A DNA stretch of 64,000 nucleotides from Acanthacorydalis orientalis (Eukaryota > Arthropoda > Insecta > Megaloptera > Corydalidae): contig CM068315.1 in NCBI GenBank assembly GCA_034766995.1, positions 50,919,162 through 50,983,161 of the forward strand, in the 5' to 3' direction. The position numbers and the translations under genes were made by a program. Position 1 is the stretch's first letter; each line of letters begins with the position of its first letter. The notes beneath the pieces are model-generated. The model saw only the letters and a list, made by a program, of their open reading frames with translations. It searched no databases and was not told where the DNA came from. Below are positions 50,172 to 62,012 of the stretch, piece after piece.

Positions 50172-50855
50172 AAAACATGCAGCAGGTTTTTTATATATTT
50201 TTTTAAAAAATAATTTATTTATCTGAAAATTATACTTTTTATAATTCATTTACATTTTCTTTTAAATAAATATAGTAATAAAAGTATATAAAAATATTTC
50301 TGCAAACTTCAAAAATTATTATTCATTTTAGATATAGTTGTTAATCAATTTTGTTATTTTTAAAATTTAAAATTACAAGAAAAACGGAAATTCATACAAA
50401 AATATTTTCATTTATTGACAAAAGATATTCATATTTTTATCTATACTCATATTATTTAATTAACAACATTTAACTGAATTTTATAATTTAATAATTAAAC
50501 ATTATATTTACATTAAAATATAAACATTAACATAATAAATATTTAAAAAATACACGATTTTAGATAAGACCATTACTTATATTTAAAGTGCAAAAAAATG
50601 TTCATCAACTTGGAAGAATGTGAGAAATATATGTGTAGATTCTTGCAAATATCGTGTTACATCACAACAGCTGTAATCAAATTTTTATTTAGGTGAAACA
50701 TGTTAGATACATGCACAATAAATCGCAGAAACTTGAAAACTACCACAAAACAAATAGAACAGTAACGACAAACATGTTTAGCCCATAAACAATTCAAATG
50801 TGATATTTACATAGGATATATGATTACTGGAGAGTAGGTTGCGAAGCTTGCATAT

Positions 50856-50868
50856 AATATATATATAT

Positions 50869-50924
<56 letters not shown>

Positions 50925-50940
50925 ATGTATGTGTACATAT
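50856..50940. repeat. TA tract with TACA and TATG ends
   Basis: A central 37 bp TA run is flanked by ACATACATA and GTATGTATGTATG, inverted relative to each other. Confidence 0.94.
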
Positions 50941-51240
50941 GTCCGACTGTACATGTGATGTCGTATGTAGAACACATTTGTCTGCAGAGCGGTCGTATCG
51001 TAAAAACCAATTATGATTTTCTTTTGTGATCCACTCAGAGGAAATGGAAACGCTCTTGTAGAGAGCATATACAAAGCACGGAGCTCGATCTCACATATAT
51101 GTGACCGTACATGATTCACATACATCCGCACCTTCAAAAACATACACATATACGAAGAAACACAAATACCCAAACAACTTACTCGTAGGCATACTTACAT
51201 CAGTGGCGGCTGCTACTAAGAAACGTCAGTAAGATCACAC
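50940..51240. other. GC-richer islet
   Basis: Contains CTGCAGAGCGGTCGTATCG, GCTCTTGTAGAGAGC (a 5 bp stem) and the perfect palindrome TCACATATATGTGA (51091-51104). A minus frame (50778-51173) spans it but is partly TA tract. Confidence 0.3.
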
Positions 51241-51450
51241 TAACAGAAATAAGAAGATAAAATCTACGATAGCAACTCAAACAGAGAATAAAAAAAGAAA
51301 TGTTACTTTTACTTCTTACTGTTAGATATAGCACAGTACAAATTCATAACTGCATAGTAAAAAAATTTAAATTTATTATTAGTACCCACTAACCAACAAA
51401 ATATAACAATACTGGTAAAAGTATTCATAAATCAAGAAAACAAAGTATAC

Positions 51451-51479
51451 ATGCATGCATACATACATACACACACACA

Positions 51480-51534
<55 letters not shown>
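51451..51534. repeat. (TGCA)/(TACA)/(CA)/(TA) compound
   Basis: Four repeat types in succession end in 44 bp of TA, directly beside the 51536 mariner derivative. Confidence 0.95.
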
Positions 51535-51535
<1 letters not shown>

Positions 51536-51536
<1 letters not shown>

Positions 51537-52093
51537 TAAGTTGTTAGAAAAATAATTGCGGTTTATGACCTTCAAATTCATATACATTTTTCTTATCTAG
51601 CTGTTTTAAATGGTCCAGAATTGTTGAAAAACAACCGCTTATTTTTATACAACCTCTTAAATTATTGCACGTGATTCTGGTTCAACTAACACTTTTAGTT
51701 GGTCGTTATGAACTGAAGGAGGCCCACGACCTTCGTTGTCTTCAATGCTTTCACACCCAGCACGAAAATTTCAGAATCACCACTGCGTACATTTCTTAAC
51801 AGTACCCACACCAAAAGCATCATTTAGTTTACGAGCAGTTTCTGGTGCTTTACCACCCGTTTTAAACTCATAGAAAAAATTGCTCTTATATACTTCTTTC
51901 CATCTTTAATTCAATAGCCCAATTTGAAGCAAAATTAAAAATAAAACCAAAGTTGATGTTATCAAAATACAGACCGAACAATGCACTATACAATGATATT
52001 GACATGAACATGATAAAATGACACTTTCATTTGAAAAAAATTTAGGTTAGAATTCAGATAATAAAAAACGCAATTATTTTCCTACCATCCTAA
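51536..52093 (-). mobile_element. Mariner deletion derivative, 558 bp
   Basis: The left end at 51536 (TTAAGTTGTTAGAAAAATAA) and the right end, read on the minus strand from 52093 (TTAGGATGGTAGGAAAATAA), are inverted repeats of the same family as 45211. The element carries the transposase N-terminal region on the minus strand and then passes almost directly into 3' terminal sequence, so the catalytic part has been deleted. TA microsatellites abut both sides (51451-51534 and 52092-52163). Confidence 0.85.
51600..51900 (-). pseudogene. N-terminal DNA-binding part of a mariner transposase, broken
   Basis: On the minus strand the translation includes FYEFKTGGKAPETARKLNDA, then a VGTVKKCTQW block, NFRAGCESIEDNEGRGPPS, HNDQLKVLVE and, in another frame, STILDHLKQLDKKN. 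This is the order of the paired helix-turn-helix domain of mariner transposases (a start with F-Y-E-F-K, then W-F-x-x-F-R-x-G-x-x-x-L-x-D, G-R-P and S-x-I-L/S-x-H-L-K). The stretch contains in-frame stops and at least one frameshift. No catalytic Asp motif follows. Confidence 0.8.
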
Positions 52094-52124
52094 TATATAT
52101 AAGTGTATATATATACATATATAA

Positions 52125-52163
<39 letters not shown>
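52092..52163. repeat. TA/TAAGTG tract
   Basis: TATATAAGTGTATATATACA-type units, then 34 bp of TA, directly after the right end of the 51536 element. Confidence 0.93.
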
Positions 52164-52167
<4 letters not shown>

Positions 52168-52426
52168 CAAAATTTTCTTACTAAAAAAATATTTTTGTTT
52201 CATAAGCAATGAATTAAAGTTGAAAATAAAAGTATAAAATGGTTTATATAATTAAAATAAAACATTTTGTAAAATACTTCAAAGGAATGTGTTAGTTGTA
52301 CAGATCATATTTAAATCTAAAGTAAAATTTTTTCTCTAAAATGTTTTCTTTTTGGAAAAGGAAACGGCAGTAATTAAATGTATGACAACATTTTCATATG
52401 AAGTCAACAAATTTGATGATTTTTTA

Positions 52427-52484
<58 letters not shown>

Positions 52485-52613
52485 CGATTTGGTCCCCATT
52501 TCAAACATATAGATTAAAATAAAATCTATTGATATTAAAAAATATATTATTTTTAAATGTATATTTATAAACTAAAAAGATAATTTATAAAAAACTGTAC
52601 AAGAAGTATTAAA

Positions 52614-52644
<31 letters not shown>
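52427..52644. repeat. (AC)n(TA)n at 52427-52481 and (TA)n at 52616-52644
   Basis: 13 bp of AC change into 43 bp of TA; a second pure tract follows 134 bp later. Confidence 0.94.
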
Positions 52645-52648
<4 letters not shown>

Positions 52649-52849
52649 TCATTTTACACGAGGTAAATTTCTAATTTAAAATTTCATTTCCAGTAACGAA
52701 CACTTCTTTCTTTTTAATTTAATGTCGAAATTATAGAAAAAAAAACTATTTTACAACAATTTTCACGCAAAACTCAAACTAAACCGTTTATTTTATTACA
52801 AGCCCACAATAAAAAATAATACCTAGATTCCGTTTTCAATTATTTAAGG

Positions 52850-53140
52850 GAGATTTCTGAATGTTTCTACCGGGAGGCTAAGGATTTTGAAAACGACCGG
52901 CTGCCACTGACACGTGCATTTCGTTCGCACGCGAGCAAATGTACAATTACATCAAAATAGAAGCATGTAGTTGTGGTCAAAGAACAAAACAGAACGTATT
53001 TTCAGTAGGTTGATTAAAGCCTAGCCACAATGTACAGTGGTCCCAGTTGTCTCAGCACTGGGATTTACATTCGCACGTAAGAAGCTAATGGGAAATTGTA
53101 TAGACACCAATATTATTTACGATGAAAGGGATTACGATCG
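52850..53140. other. GC-richer islet
   Basis: CTACCGGGAGGCTAAGG, GACCGGCTGCCACTGACACG and TTCGTTCGCACGCGAGC, then the hairpin at 53041. No usable frame. Candidate conserved noncoding element. Confidence 0.35.
53041..53063. repeat. Perfect 7 bp inverted repeat in an islet
   Basis: TCCCAGT and ACTGGGA flank a 9 base loop (TGTCTCAGC). It lies at the 3' side of the islet 52850-53130. Confidence 0.6.
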
Positions 53141-53767
53141 TGTTTCCTGGATATGTCTTTCTTTTAATGAAACCTATAAAAATAAGCTTTATTTCGTTTA
53201 TTCTATCTAATACATATTTTCATTACAAGAAAACAAATTTGAACAAGAGTTAAATAAATATAAACGTATTTATCGATCCATTAATCATTTGTTATAACAA
53301 TGTTCACTTTCAACTACTATTTTTAAATATAGGATTAAAATAATGATAAACTGAAATATAAAAATAATTTTAATTTCATATCTAAATTTTCAAAAATAAA
53401 ACTTAATAAAAAATCGTTTATATTATAATTCCATATTTCGTTCATATATTTTTTTTATCCACTACCGCATACGAAACCATGAGTGGCGATTATTAAAATA
53501 TTTTAATTTTTTTTTTACAAAATGCTGTATTTGTGCGATAGAATATTTGTTAATTAATTATTTTATTTATTTGGTAATACTATTTTAGATGAAGCAATAT
53601 CTCCAAACAGAAAATAAAAAAAAATATTTCATACAAAAGATTAATCGATTAACAGAGATTTTTTTTAAATATATAATTGTTATACTAATGGGTTAGGGAT
53701 GAAGATCCACTGACAATTTTTTGAGTTTTTAAAAACCGAATTTATCATTATTGCATATACAGTCGGG

Positions 53768-53795
53768 CTGGAAATTATTTCCGCTTAAAATTCGA
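53768..53795 (+). mobile_element. Possible left end of a Tc1-like transposon
   Basis: TACAGTCGGGCTGGAAATTA after AT-rich DNA has the TA-CAGT start common to Tc1-type inverted repeats, and a second TA-CAGGACGG lies at 53854. No matching inverted end was found to about 54100, and the open stretches that follow (53930-54050) do not give a recognisable transposase. Weak evidence. Confidence 0.25.
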
Positions 53796-54099
53796 CGTTT
53801 TTGACTATTAAGTAATATTGTGGTTATTGACAAACAATGCTAGATCTTTTTATATACAGGACGGTTAGAATGGACTTCAAAAAAATATCAAACTTTAGTT
53901 TGCTAGCATAAAAACCTCGTTATAAAAAATGAAATAACAGAAAAAAAGTGATTCGGAAAGATTTGCGTTTGCAATGTAATTTGAAAAAATTAGAAAAAAT
54001 GAATTTAAAAATATTCACAATTAGTCGGGCCACCATTAGCACGTTAACATTTATGTCAGAACGTTTATAATTTGATATTAACGCTATTTACTTTTAATG

Positions 54100-54102
<3 letters not shown>

Positions 54103-54149
<47 letters not shown>
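54103..54149. repeat. (TA)n, 47 bp
   Basis: A pure tract. Confidence 0.95.
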
Positions 54150-54153
<4 letters not shown>

Positions 54154-54513
54154 AGTGTAATCTGTATGTACGAGATATTTATTTGTGTATTTAACTAAAT
54201 TTGCTATAAATACAAGTAGTAAAATAGTTAGCACAAGATAAATAACTTGAACAAAAAATATTATAGACATTCTTGAAAAACAAAATAGTCATAACTATTT
54301 AACATGTATTCTGGCAAAAAGCGAACGTTATTATGAGAAAGTTTAATATATTACAGAATATTATCTTATAAAGTTATAATTTATAATGATATATACTTAT
54401 ATATAATCTTTTGTAATATGAAAATAATAGCTTTTGAATGTGTAGTATTCTATTAAATTTGATATTATTAATACTCTGGTAGTTTCTGATAAAAATATTA
54501 AAAATATGTATCC

Positions 54514-54536
54514 ATCTCTCTCTTTCTCTCTCTACA

Positions 54537-54581
<45 letters not shown>
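54514..54581. repeat. (CT)n then (TA)n
   Basis: 20 bp of CT-rich sequence, ACAGACA, then 41 bp of TA. Confidence 0.94.
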
Positions 54582-54583
<2 letters not shown>

Positions 54584-54866
54584 TAATAAGAAAAATAATT
54601 AAAAATTTTGAATAAAGCTGTTCAATAATTGGATTTAATCATGTTCTTTAAATTAAGAAAATATTAATTAAATTTTGATGAACATTAAAGACTATATTTC
54701 AATTTGGAATGATAGTATTTTTAACATTTGAAAATTAACATCTATATACAGAAACTATTTTCAGAATATTATAAAATTCTTATTAAAAAAAATAATAACT
54801 TTAGTTAACTAGTTATTAATAGCAAATACTTTAAATTTAAAACTCACATATGAATCAATCAGTAAG

Positions 54867-54871
<5 letters not shown>

Positions 54872-54921
<50 letters not shown>
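54872..54921. repeat. (TA)n, 50 bp
   Basis: A pure tract that starts with GTATA; it precedes the islet 54960-55200. Confidence 0.95.
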
Positions 54922-54925
<4 letters not shown>

Positions 54926-54959
54926 GTTTCTTTTTGTTAACTCTAATAATTAATCTATG

Positions 54960-55250
54960 TTTTGTTACGTTAACAATATATTTTGTTCTGTGACAGTTTG
55001 TCATTTTTTCTTGACAACTTCAAGTACTGGCGTAGGACTTGCTTGCCATTTTCCGACACAATTGTACTGTTTTGTTAGTTGTCTTAAATAACGTTCATAC
55101 TACAATCTTCTGGTGTCACAAAAGGATGACAAAACGTCACAAAAAATATCGTGTTAACACAACAATATGTAATTGAATTATTTGAGGCGGAAATGAAGAA
55201 CCGGAATACGAAATAATCAAATCATATCAAAATCAAAGAACAAAAAACAA
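54960..55250. other. Moderately complex islet
   Basis: CTGGCGTAGGACTTGCTTGC (55027) and GACAAAACGTCACAAAAAAT (55127). A basic plus frame around MTKRHKKYRVNTT is broken by stops within 15 codons. Confidence 0.3.
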
Positions 55251-55318
55251 CCGCATACACATACATATACCACAGACAAACCATTTATTGACATATATAA
55301 TGTATGAATGTGTGGGTG

Positions 55319-55333
55319 TATATATATATATAA

Positions 55334-55364
<31 letters not shown>

Positions 55365-55639
55365 TAAAGAGAAAAGTATTTACTTTTTTATGAATGACGA
55401 AATCCTTATTAATTATTTGCAAAAATATATAAATTTCAACAGTAAATTATTTACTATTTTATATTGAAATATCGAAGAGTTTTTTAAGACTATTTATTAA
55501 AAACGATTAAAGTAATAATTATTTTTGACTGTGATCGGAAACGATTTAAATTTAATTTAAAGATCATGATAAATAACGGTAAAATGTAAAAAAATATATA
55601 GGTGCACATTTAATTATAAAAAGTGATATTTACATATCT

Positions 55640-55686
<47 letters not shown>
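55319..55686. repeat. TA/TAAA tract 55319-55367 and (TA)n 55645-55686
   Basis: The first holds three ATAAAT steps; the second is pure. Confidence 0.93.
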
Positions 55687-55689
<3 letters not shown>

Positions 55690-55898
55690 TTAAATGAAAG
55701 CTAAAGTTTAAATAAAGAACTGGATCATACTCGAATTTCGATTTTATTCATTTTGCACTTTCGCAGACAACTTGTGTTGAAATAGCTAACAAATAAAGAA
55801 TTAATGTCGGATTGACTTGCGAATTCAAATGGGTCTCTAAACAGGATGGAACTATATGAAAACATATACACTTGTATCCTTCTCCTTCAGCGAGTACA

Positions 55899-55932
55899 CG
55901 AACCAAGTTACTCTTATACCGCCCTCGTATAT
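55899..55932 (+). mobile_element. Solitary mariner-type end matching the 14223 element
   Basis: CGAACCAAGTTACTCTT at 55899-55915 is identical to 14223-14239, and the following bases (CGCCCTCGTATA versus CGCGCTCATATA) stay similar up to a TATA flank. The 200 bp before it (about 55725-55898) are more complex than the surroundings and may be internal element sequence, but I see no transposase motif there. Confidence 0.55.
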
Positions 55933-57265
55933 GCAGATACATAAAAATAGATAAATAAATATGGAGAGATTGATGAAGACAGAAAATTTATTTTAAACTA
56001 CTGATCTGTATACACTTAAAAGGAAAGGAAAATGGTTGAAAATAAATATTATAATTTGTACAAGTATATAATTAACATACTCGTACATTAATATAATTTT
56101 ATATGCATTAACTAAACCAATATATTTTTTGACTGAACACAAGTACTTTTTCTGTTCTGATTTTGTTGATGTATATCTATAGTTATTACTCTTCTCTTCA
56201 TATAGTTTGTCATGTACAAATGTATTTTAATCCATCAAAAGTGAATAAAATACTTATCTGTAAAATAAAATATGTAAACGTGTTGAGGTTTAACATGAAA
56301 ATTTATGTAAATATAAAGTGTACGAAAATAATATTGCTTATGAATATAGAATATGTAGTGCTGCACTGAAAAAATTAAATTGTTTTTACTTATACGAAAC
56401 TGAAAATGTTTTACATGGGCGTAATGTGGAATATGAGAGTTTTAGTTTGTATTACTGTAAAGTAGCACAGTAGTTAGAGTTAACTGAGTGCATCGTATAT
56501 CATAAAAGCACTGATGGGCCTGTATGCATTAACAAATCGTTGTGAAGTGCCATAATTTATCATACCTTACTTGAATATAAAACACGATGCACTAAACTGA
56601 CATCAGTGAAATTTATTTTGATATTTTTTTTATATACATCCAGGCTAACTGGAAATTCAAACATTGTACATTGGCTAAATGCCAATACCGTAAATTATCA
56701 TGATCGAATTGTAGTTTTCGTTGATTTTGCATTAGGAAAATTAAATCACTTGTTTTTTCACAATAATTTATTTTGTATTTGGAAAATAAGTAACCGCCAT
56801 CATATCGAACTTAACATAATTCTTTATGTATGATATTGTATTCTTAAATAAATTAATAATAGCATTTACATTAACCACAATATAAATATAACACGAAGAT
56901 GAAATTAAAGTGAAATATGTTTTATAAACCAATATAATTTTACCTTTTATTATTTATAGAATACATTTATATTTTTCATAATACAATTTTAATAAAAATA
57001 AAATTCTTCTTGTAATCAATGCTGAGGTTTTATTAATTTGGAATGACAGTATACGAAATAATAAAAAAATCTATGTAAAAAAATGCTGAGTGTTACGAAC
57101 ATTTCTGTTAAATATTGATTTTAATTTTCTCTAGAACAGATTCAATATCATTTTTTTAATGCATCAATGACTTTGTGTAAATTGAAATAAAAATAAGAAG
57201 AATATATTTTATAGAGACTCCGGAAATAGAATCAGAGAAAGGTATAGCATTCATTACATAAATGC

Positions 57266-57304
<39 letters not shown>
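57266..57304. repeat. (TA)n, 39 bp
   Basis: One ACATA step near the start. Confidence 0.94.
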
Positions 57305-57308
<4 letters not shown>

Positions 57309-58039
57309 CAAAAATTGTGAATTTTCCTGTTTTGTTTTATAAATGTACTTATCTTTAAATGTATTTGGTTTGAAAAAACAATGTATAAAGAGTAAAATGT
57401 TCGTTTAGAGATCATTAATAATAGATTGGTTGATTTTGTTTCTTTTCATGAAAAACTGTCATAGCAAATAGAATAAAACAATAGTTAAATATATATATAT
57501 ATAATGTTATAAAAAAACACTTTTAAATTTGCAGTGTAACATTTGAGATATTTCTCGAATTGTGTTACAATTTCACCTAATCCCTTTAGGTCAACCTAAC
57601 AATAAATGTATTTTAAAATCATACACAAATTTATATAAACTAAACGTGAAACTTTTCGAAACTTCCCCTGGGTGTTCTCTTCACAAAACACTCTCTGGGA
57701 AACGTTGATATATACATTAGAGAATTATGTTTCGTAATGTGTATCACATCTACTTTTGTTTTCACACAATAATAATATTTGTTTATATAGTTTTGCGAGA
57801 CGAATTTAATTTTTTTCTTAATATTAAAAGGTACTTTAAATAATTTAAAATGATTAGAAATTATATAATTAAAAAGATAAAGTTGAATTTTTTTACAAAA
57901 AATAGTTATATTTACAAGTGAAGGGGTAAAATTAGGTAAATCTATTATTTTAACAGAAAATATAATTTCCTTTTATTTTATGTCCTAAATACGTTGTTCT
58001 TACGAAATAGTACAAGTATATATGCGCATATATAAGATA

Positions 58040-58041
<2 letters not shown>

Positions 58042-58072
<31 letters not shown>
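58042..58072. repeat. (TA)n, 31 bp
   Basis: A pure tract. Confidence 0.94.
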
Positions 58073-58073
<1 letters not shown>

Positions 58074-58484
58074 CAACAGTACAATATCCGTTTATAATTA
58101 AGATTTCTTTCTTATTCCAATTAATTTTATAAAACTCATCACGTAGTAATTTTTCTATCTGTTACTTAGTTACATACTATTTTTAATTCAAAATTACCAA
58201 GAAACGTTAGAAGCAGTTTCCACAGAAATAATACGTTATTTTTTGCTCTGTAAAAAAAACCTCTCGGGTTTTTAAGTGAGTATACATAAAAGAACCCAAG
58301 AGTATAGTTTTATGCCATGAAAAGCAATTTAATGTATACTTTTTTTAGGGAAAATAAAGTTAACTTTTATACGGAAATGAGAGAGAATGAAACTTTAAAA
58401 TACAAAATTATGATTAGAAAAGTGTTTTTTCTTACACATTTGTATACATTTATGTATTAAAAATAACTATAATTACACAGGTGT

Positions 58485-58527
58485 ACATACATACATACAT
58501 ACATTTATATATATATATATATATACA
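58485..58527. repeat. (CATA)n(TA)n
   Basis: Five CATA units, then TTTA and 20 bp of TA. Confidence 0.94.
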
Positions 58528-60139
58528 TTTGAATTTATATGAAGTAATATTTTAAGTAGTATTTAAAAATTACAAATAATAAAAAAGACATAATTCATAT
58601 TTCTTTTAATGTGGAGGTACACAAAAAAATGATGCGGATTGTAATAGGATGAAATTGTAAGTTATTTTCTTAAGTTTTGATATTTATTAAGTATTTTACC
58701 AATGCAATCTTTTTTCACAATACAGTTACAAAAATTTTTTCTAAAAAAAATTGTCAATAAATAATTATAGATCATTTTTGATTCATGTTTATACACATTT
58801 CAATGTCTAGGTCATCAATGCCAAGGTACAGATTTTTTTTAAGATCTTTATTAAATCAGATTTTAAAATAATGGTTATTTTACATATATTAATAATTTTT
58901 TTTTATTTTCATTTCATTTAGCACATGTATTCATTTAATACTAATTAAAATATGTATATAATAATGTATATATGACTTATAAGATATAATTAATATTGAA
59001 AATTATATTAACAAGAACATTTCTACAGGAATATTCAATTAAATGCAAGTTCCTTATTTAATAAAGGAAAATTCTTCAATTTTCTAATACTATTATAAAT
59101 ATTTTTATAATATTTGTATTTTTTATTGTTTTTCTTTTAATTGAGAAATAAATATATGAAAAACTATTAATATAAATCAACACTATTTAGAAAAGGAGAA
59201 TTCAGAAACATGAAGAATAACATAAAATAATAGCAATCTTCCGTTTCACTTTATTGTTAAAACCTCCTGTTAAATTTTAAATCTCGTTGAATTTTTAGAT
59301 ATTAGGTAGAAATTTATTTCTGGATTTAATATTTTTACATTTTTGTGATGTAATACAGGCTGTATTACACGTATTTAATAGTCAATTTATAAAATTCTAC
59401 ATCGTTTAATAGTGATTTTGATAAAAAGGTTAAATGCTACTATTTATTTTTCGCAAATGATATTTCATCTTTCCTGTAAACTACAAAAGATTTATGATCA
59501 AAAATATTCAATTAATTCTCTTTGATCTTTTTTAATTGTCCACATTTTGATGGTGCTGATATCGTTCACACATCAGTAAAGTACATAAAAATCTACAGGT
59601 ACAGATTTGATTCTACTTAGTACCTAGGAATGATGGTATCAGTATTGAAACGTGCATTAGAAATATTTTTAATAAGAAAAAACGGGATTTATGAGGAAGT
59701 GAAAAAATCGTCTGTAAATCTAAATTTATTTACAATACCAAATACTCATATTTATAATGTACAGTATTTTAATAACATACACCATATAATTTGATACTTT
59801 TTATTACTTGGTAAATTTTAAGTATTTTTTACTTGCATTTCAGATATCTTTTCAAATTTTAAATAAAACTCTGTTTTAATTACTGAGCAAACTTTTAAAT
59901 AATTATGATTACTTATCAAAATAGAATCAGTTTTTAATAAATAATATATTTTATATTTCAGTAACATAAATATTCAAGTTCCATATTATCAATGGTTTGA
60001 AAGTTTTGTATTAACAGCAACAGTAATTACAAATCTAGTATTGATCATAACTAATTTATTTATAGGTTATAATTGGAATAACATATCTTCATAGAAATTA
60101 TCCTTGAATTGATAGTTACAAAATGCTTTCTTTATATTT

Positions 60140-60195
<56 letters not shown>
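60140..60195. repeat. (CA)n(TA)n
   Basis: Short CA then 45 bp of TA. Confidence 0.95.
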
Positions 60196-60197
<2 letters not shown>

Positions 60198-60606
60198 CTT
60201 CAAATTTTATACTTTCGCGAGAAATATTATAAATAACAATAAATGTGAAATAAAATTCATAATAAAAAAATATTCACTGTGAGGTTGACTTGCATAGAAC
60301 GCTTTAATTATATAAAATTAATGTTATATTAAGTTACGTAAAACAATGAAAATATATTAAAACTAACGTCTTGTTTGCTTGTATTGTTGTAAAGAAAAAT
60401 TAATATTATGTTAGAAATAAAATGTTTACGCATTTTCCTTGAACAATTTGTAAGCGTAAATATAATTTACTGTTCAATGCATTCAAATGAAGTTCATCCA
60501 GCTAGTATAGTAGATAAAGTGGGAGAGATGTGATGATAAAGCGAATTCACATACCTTTACAAAATAAAATTAGAGAAAGTGAACCATAGGTGGTGATACA
60601 TACGAG

Positions 60607-60632
60607 CATATATATATATATATGTATATATA

Positions 60633-60679
<47 letters not shown>

Positions 60680-60696
60680 GTATGTATGTATATACA
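60607..60696. repeat. Interrupted TA tract with TATG end
   Basis: TA is broken by GTATA and GTACA. Just after it GTACGTA and TACGTAC (60698-60716) form a perfect inverted repeat around GAACA. Confidence 0.94.
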
Positions 60697-60699
60697 CGT

Positions 60700-61150
60700 A
60701 CGTAGAACATACGTACAAAAAGGTACGCCGCAAAGGAATTGAGTTATCTGCTGAGCACTTCACATAAAATGAAAATTAGGGCGGGTATTTTGAGTGAACA
60801 TGGGGATGTAGCGGGTACGCATACATACCACTCACGCACATGTACATACGTATACTTCAAATAAATGCGGATGCGTGAATGGTATTGTGAATGTAGTCTG
60901 AGTCCGAGCGGAAAAAAATACATGTATAATAAAAAAGACAACTGAATCGAATGGTCAATTGTCGATGCGTGTTTTCGCTTTTGTTTGTTAATTGTTCGAT
61001 CAAACCTCATTGGGTACATTCAATAACAATAATTCAACTGTGTGTAAAAAAGTGAGCTCGGTCCAGTTGCGAGCTTCGAAACATTGTGATGAATGTAAGA
61101 ATATGTGGTAATTTGCTACATTCTGTTGCTTTATTGTCTGTGAGAATTAT
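60700..61150. other. GC-richer islet
   Basis: AGGTACGCCGCAAAGG, GTAGCGGGTACGC and AGCTCGGTCCAGTTGCGAGC. A 91-codon minus frame (60744-61019) starts MYPMRFDRTINKQKRKHAST and has no recognised motif. Candidate promoter or regulatory element. Confidence 0.3.
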
Positions 61151-61598
61151 AATGGACTCTGGCGGTTATTGTATAGTTAGGGATATCGGAAATTCAATTG
61201 TAATGTTTATTATGTATTTTCATTTTGTGGACTTTTTTATGCTTTAAATAATATTGACGAGGTAATATTTTTTTTTTTAAATCCTACAAAGCTCTATTCG
61301 TAACTGGATGTAAAAATTTGCCATTTTTACAAATTCTGATTGTATTTATTAACAGATTATAACGTATTAAACGATATGTTTATAAAATTACGCTCAGTTA
61401 ACAAACTGACTATATTTTTTTATTATAAGATTTAACAAAAAACGACCATTTTTGATTTTCGCTAAGCAATGTGATATAATACACTCCATATTATTTGTAG
61501 ATAGTAAATCTTCAGCGTTTTAAGAAAGAGTTAAATTAATGAATTTTTCTTTATTATAAAAATGAAACAGTGATTCCGCGGCTTTTATTCGTTCTCTG

Positions 61599-61621
61599 AT
61601 TGGTTGATAATAGTCACGTGG
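61599..61621 (+). promoter_or_regulatory. ATTGG-CACGTGG module, third copy
   Basis: ATTGG (61599-61603) and a perfect E-box CACGTG (61615-61620) keep the 16 bp spacing of the two modules at 16041-16097. An AATCGCGTGATCG stretch follows at about 61646. The conserved spacing suggests joint constraint, or simply recent common descent of the repeat. Confidence 0.4.
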
Positions 61622-61759
61622 TCTACGTTATAAGTCGTTACTATGAATCGCGTGATCGAGTAATCTTCGACTTGATTAATTGAAAACCTTTTCTAATAAA
61701 AAAATATGATTTACATTTTATACATATTTTTATTGATTATCGATTAAGAATATCCATTA

Positions 61760-61928
61760 TCTATTAAGAATACAGTATTGAAATGCTGACATAATGGTTA
61801 ATTAGATCACCAGCATTTTAACAATAAATGGTAGATTGTTATTTATGATTTTGAGCGCAAATAATTATATTATATGAGTATTGGAAAGTAAATTTATATA
61901 TATGGTGTGTATTTGATATATTCACATA
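61760..61928 (+). repeat. Dispersed repeat, copy 1 (inside element B)
   Basis: CTATTAAGAATACAGTATTG through GATTTTGAGCGCAAATAATT and ATGAGTATTGGA to GGTGTGT is shared with 63065-63283. Just before it, a slightly different CGATTAAGAATATCCATTAT (61741) looks like a partial duplication of its own start. The TA stretch inside is only about nine bases (61894-61902). Confidence 0.8.
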
Positions 61929-62012
61929 TATTTGTGTGTATTATTTGTTAATTTTTGTAATTTCTTAGCGGAAGCGAGTTTTATCAAGCGGGGGGCAAAA
62001 CGGGGTATTAAG

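Larger units (their letters stand above)
55940..60130. other. AT-rich desert, no gene seen
   Basis: TA tracts as listed. An imperfect hairpin CTCTCGGGTT/AGAACCCAAGAG lies at 58261-58312. The short plus frames at 56163-56369 and 56606-56833 are not recognised. Confidence 0.5.
61599..62012 (+). repeat. Dispersed element with CCAAT/E-box module and GC-rich tail, copy B
   Basis: The single module ATTGGTTGATAATAGTCACG (61599, continuing TGG) is followed by AATAAAAAAATATGATTTAC (61695), then by ATTATTTGTTAATTTTTGTA (61939), CGGAAGCGAG (61969) and the G-rich run GCGGGGGGCAAAACGGGG (61988). The order and direction match copy A at 16041-16403. The main difference is about 200 bp of extra sequence (about 61730-61932), which is itself a repeat found again at 63065. 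Confidence 0.6.

Noticed and set aside
58261..58312. Imperfect hairpin CTCTCGGGTT/AGAACCCAAGAG as a terminator or microRNA
   Set aside because: Mismatched stem, large loop, no poly-T run and no coding context.
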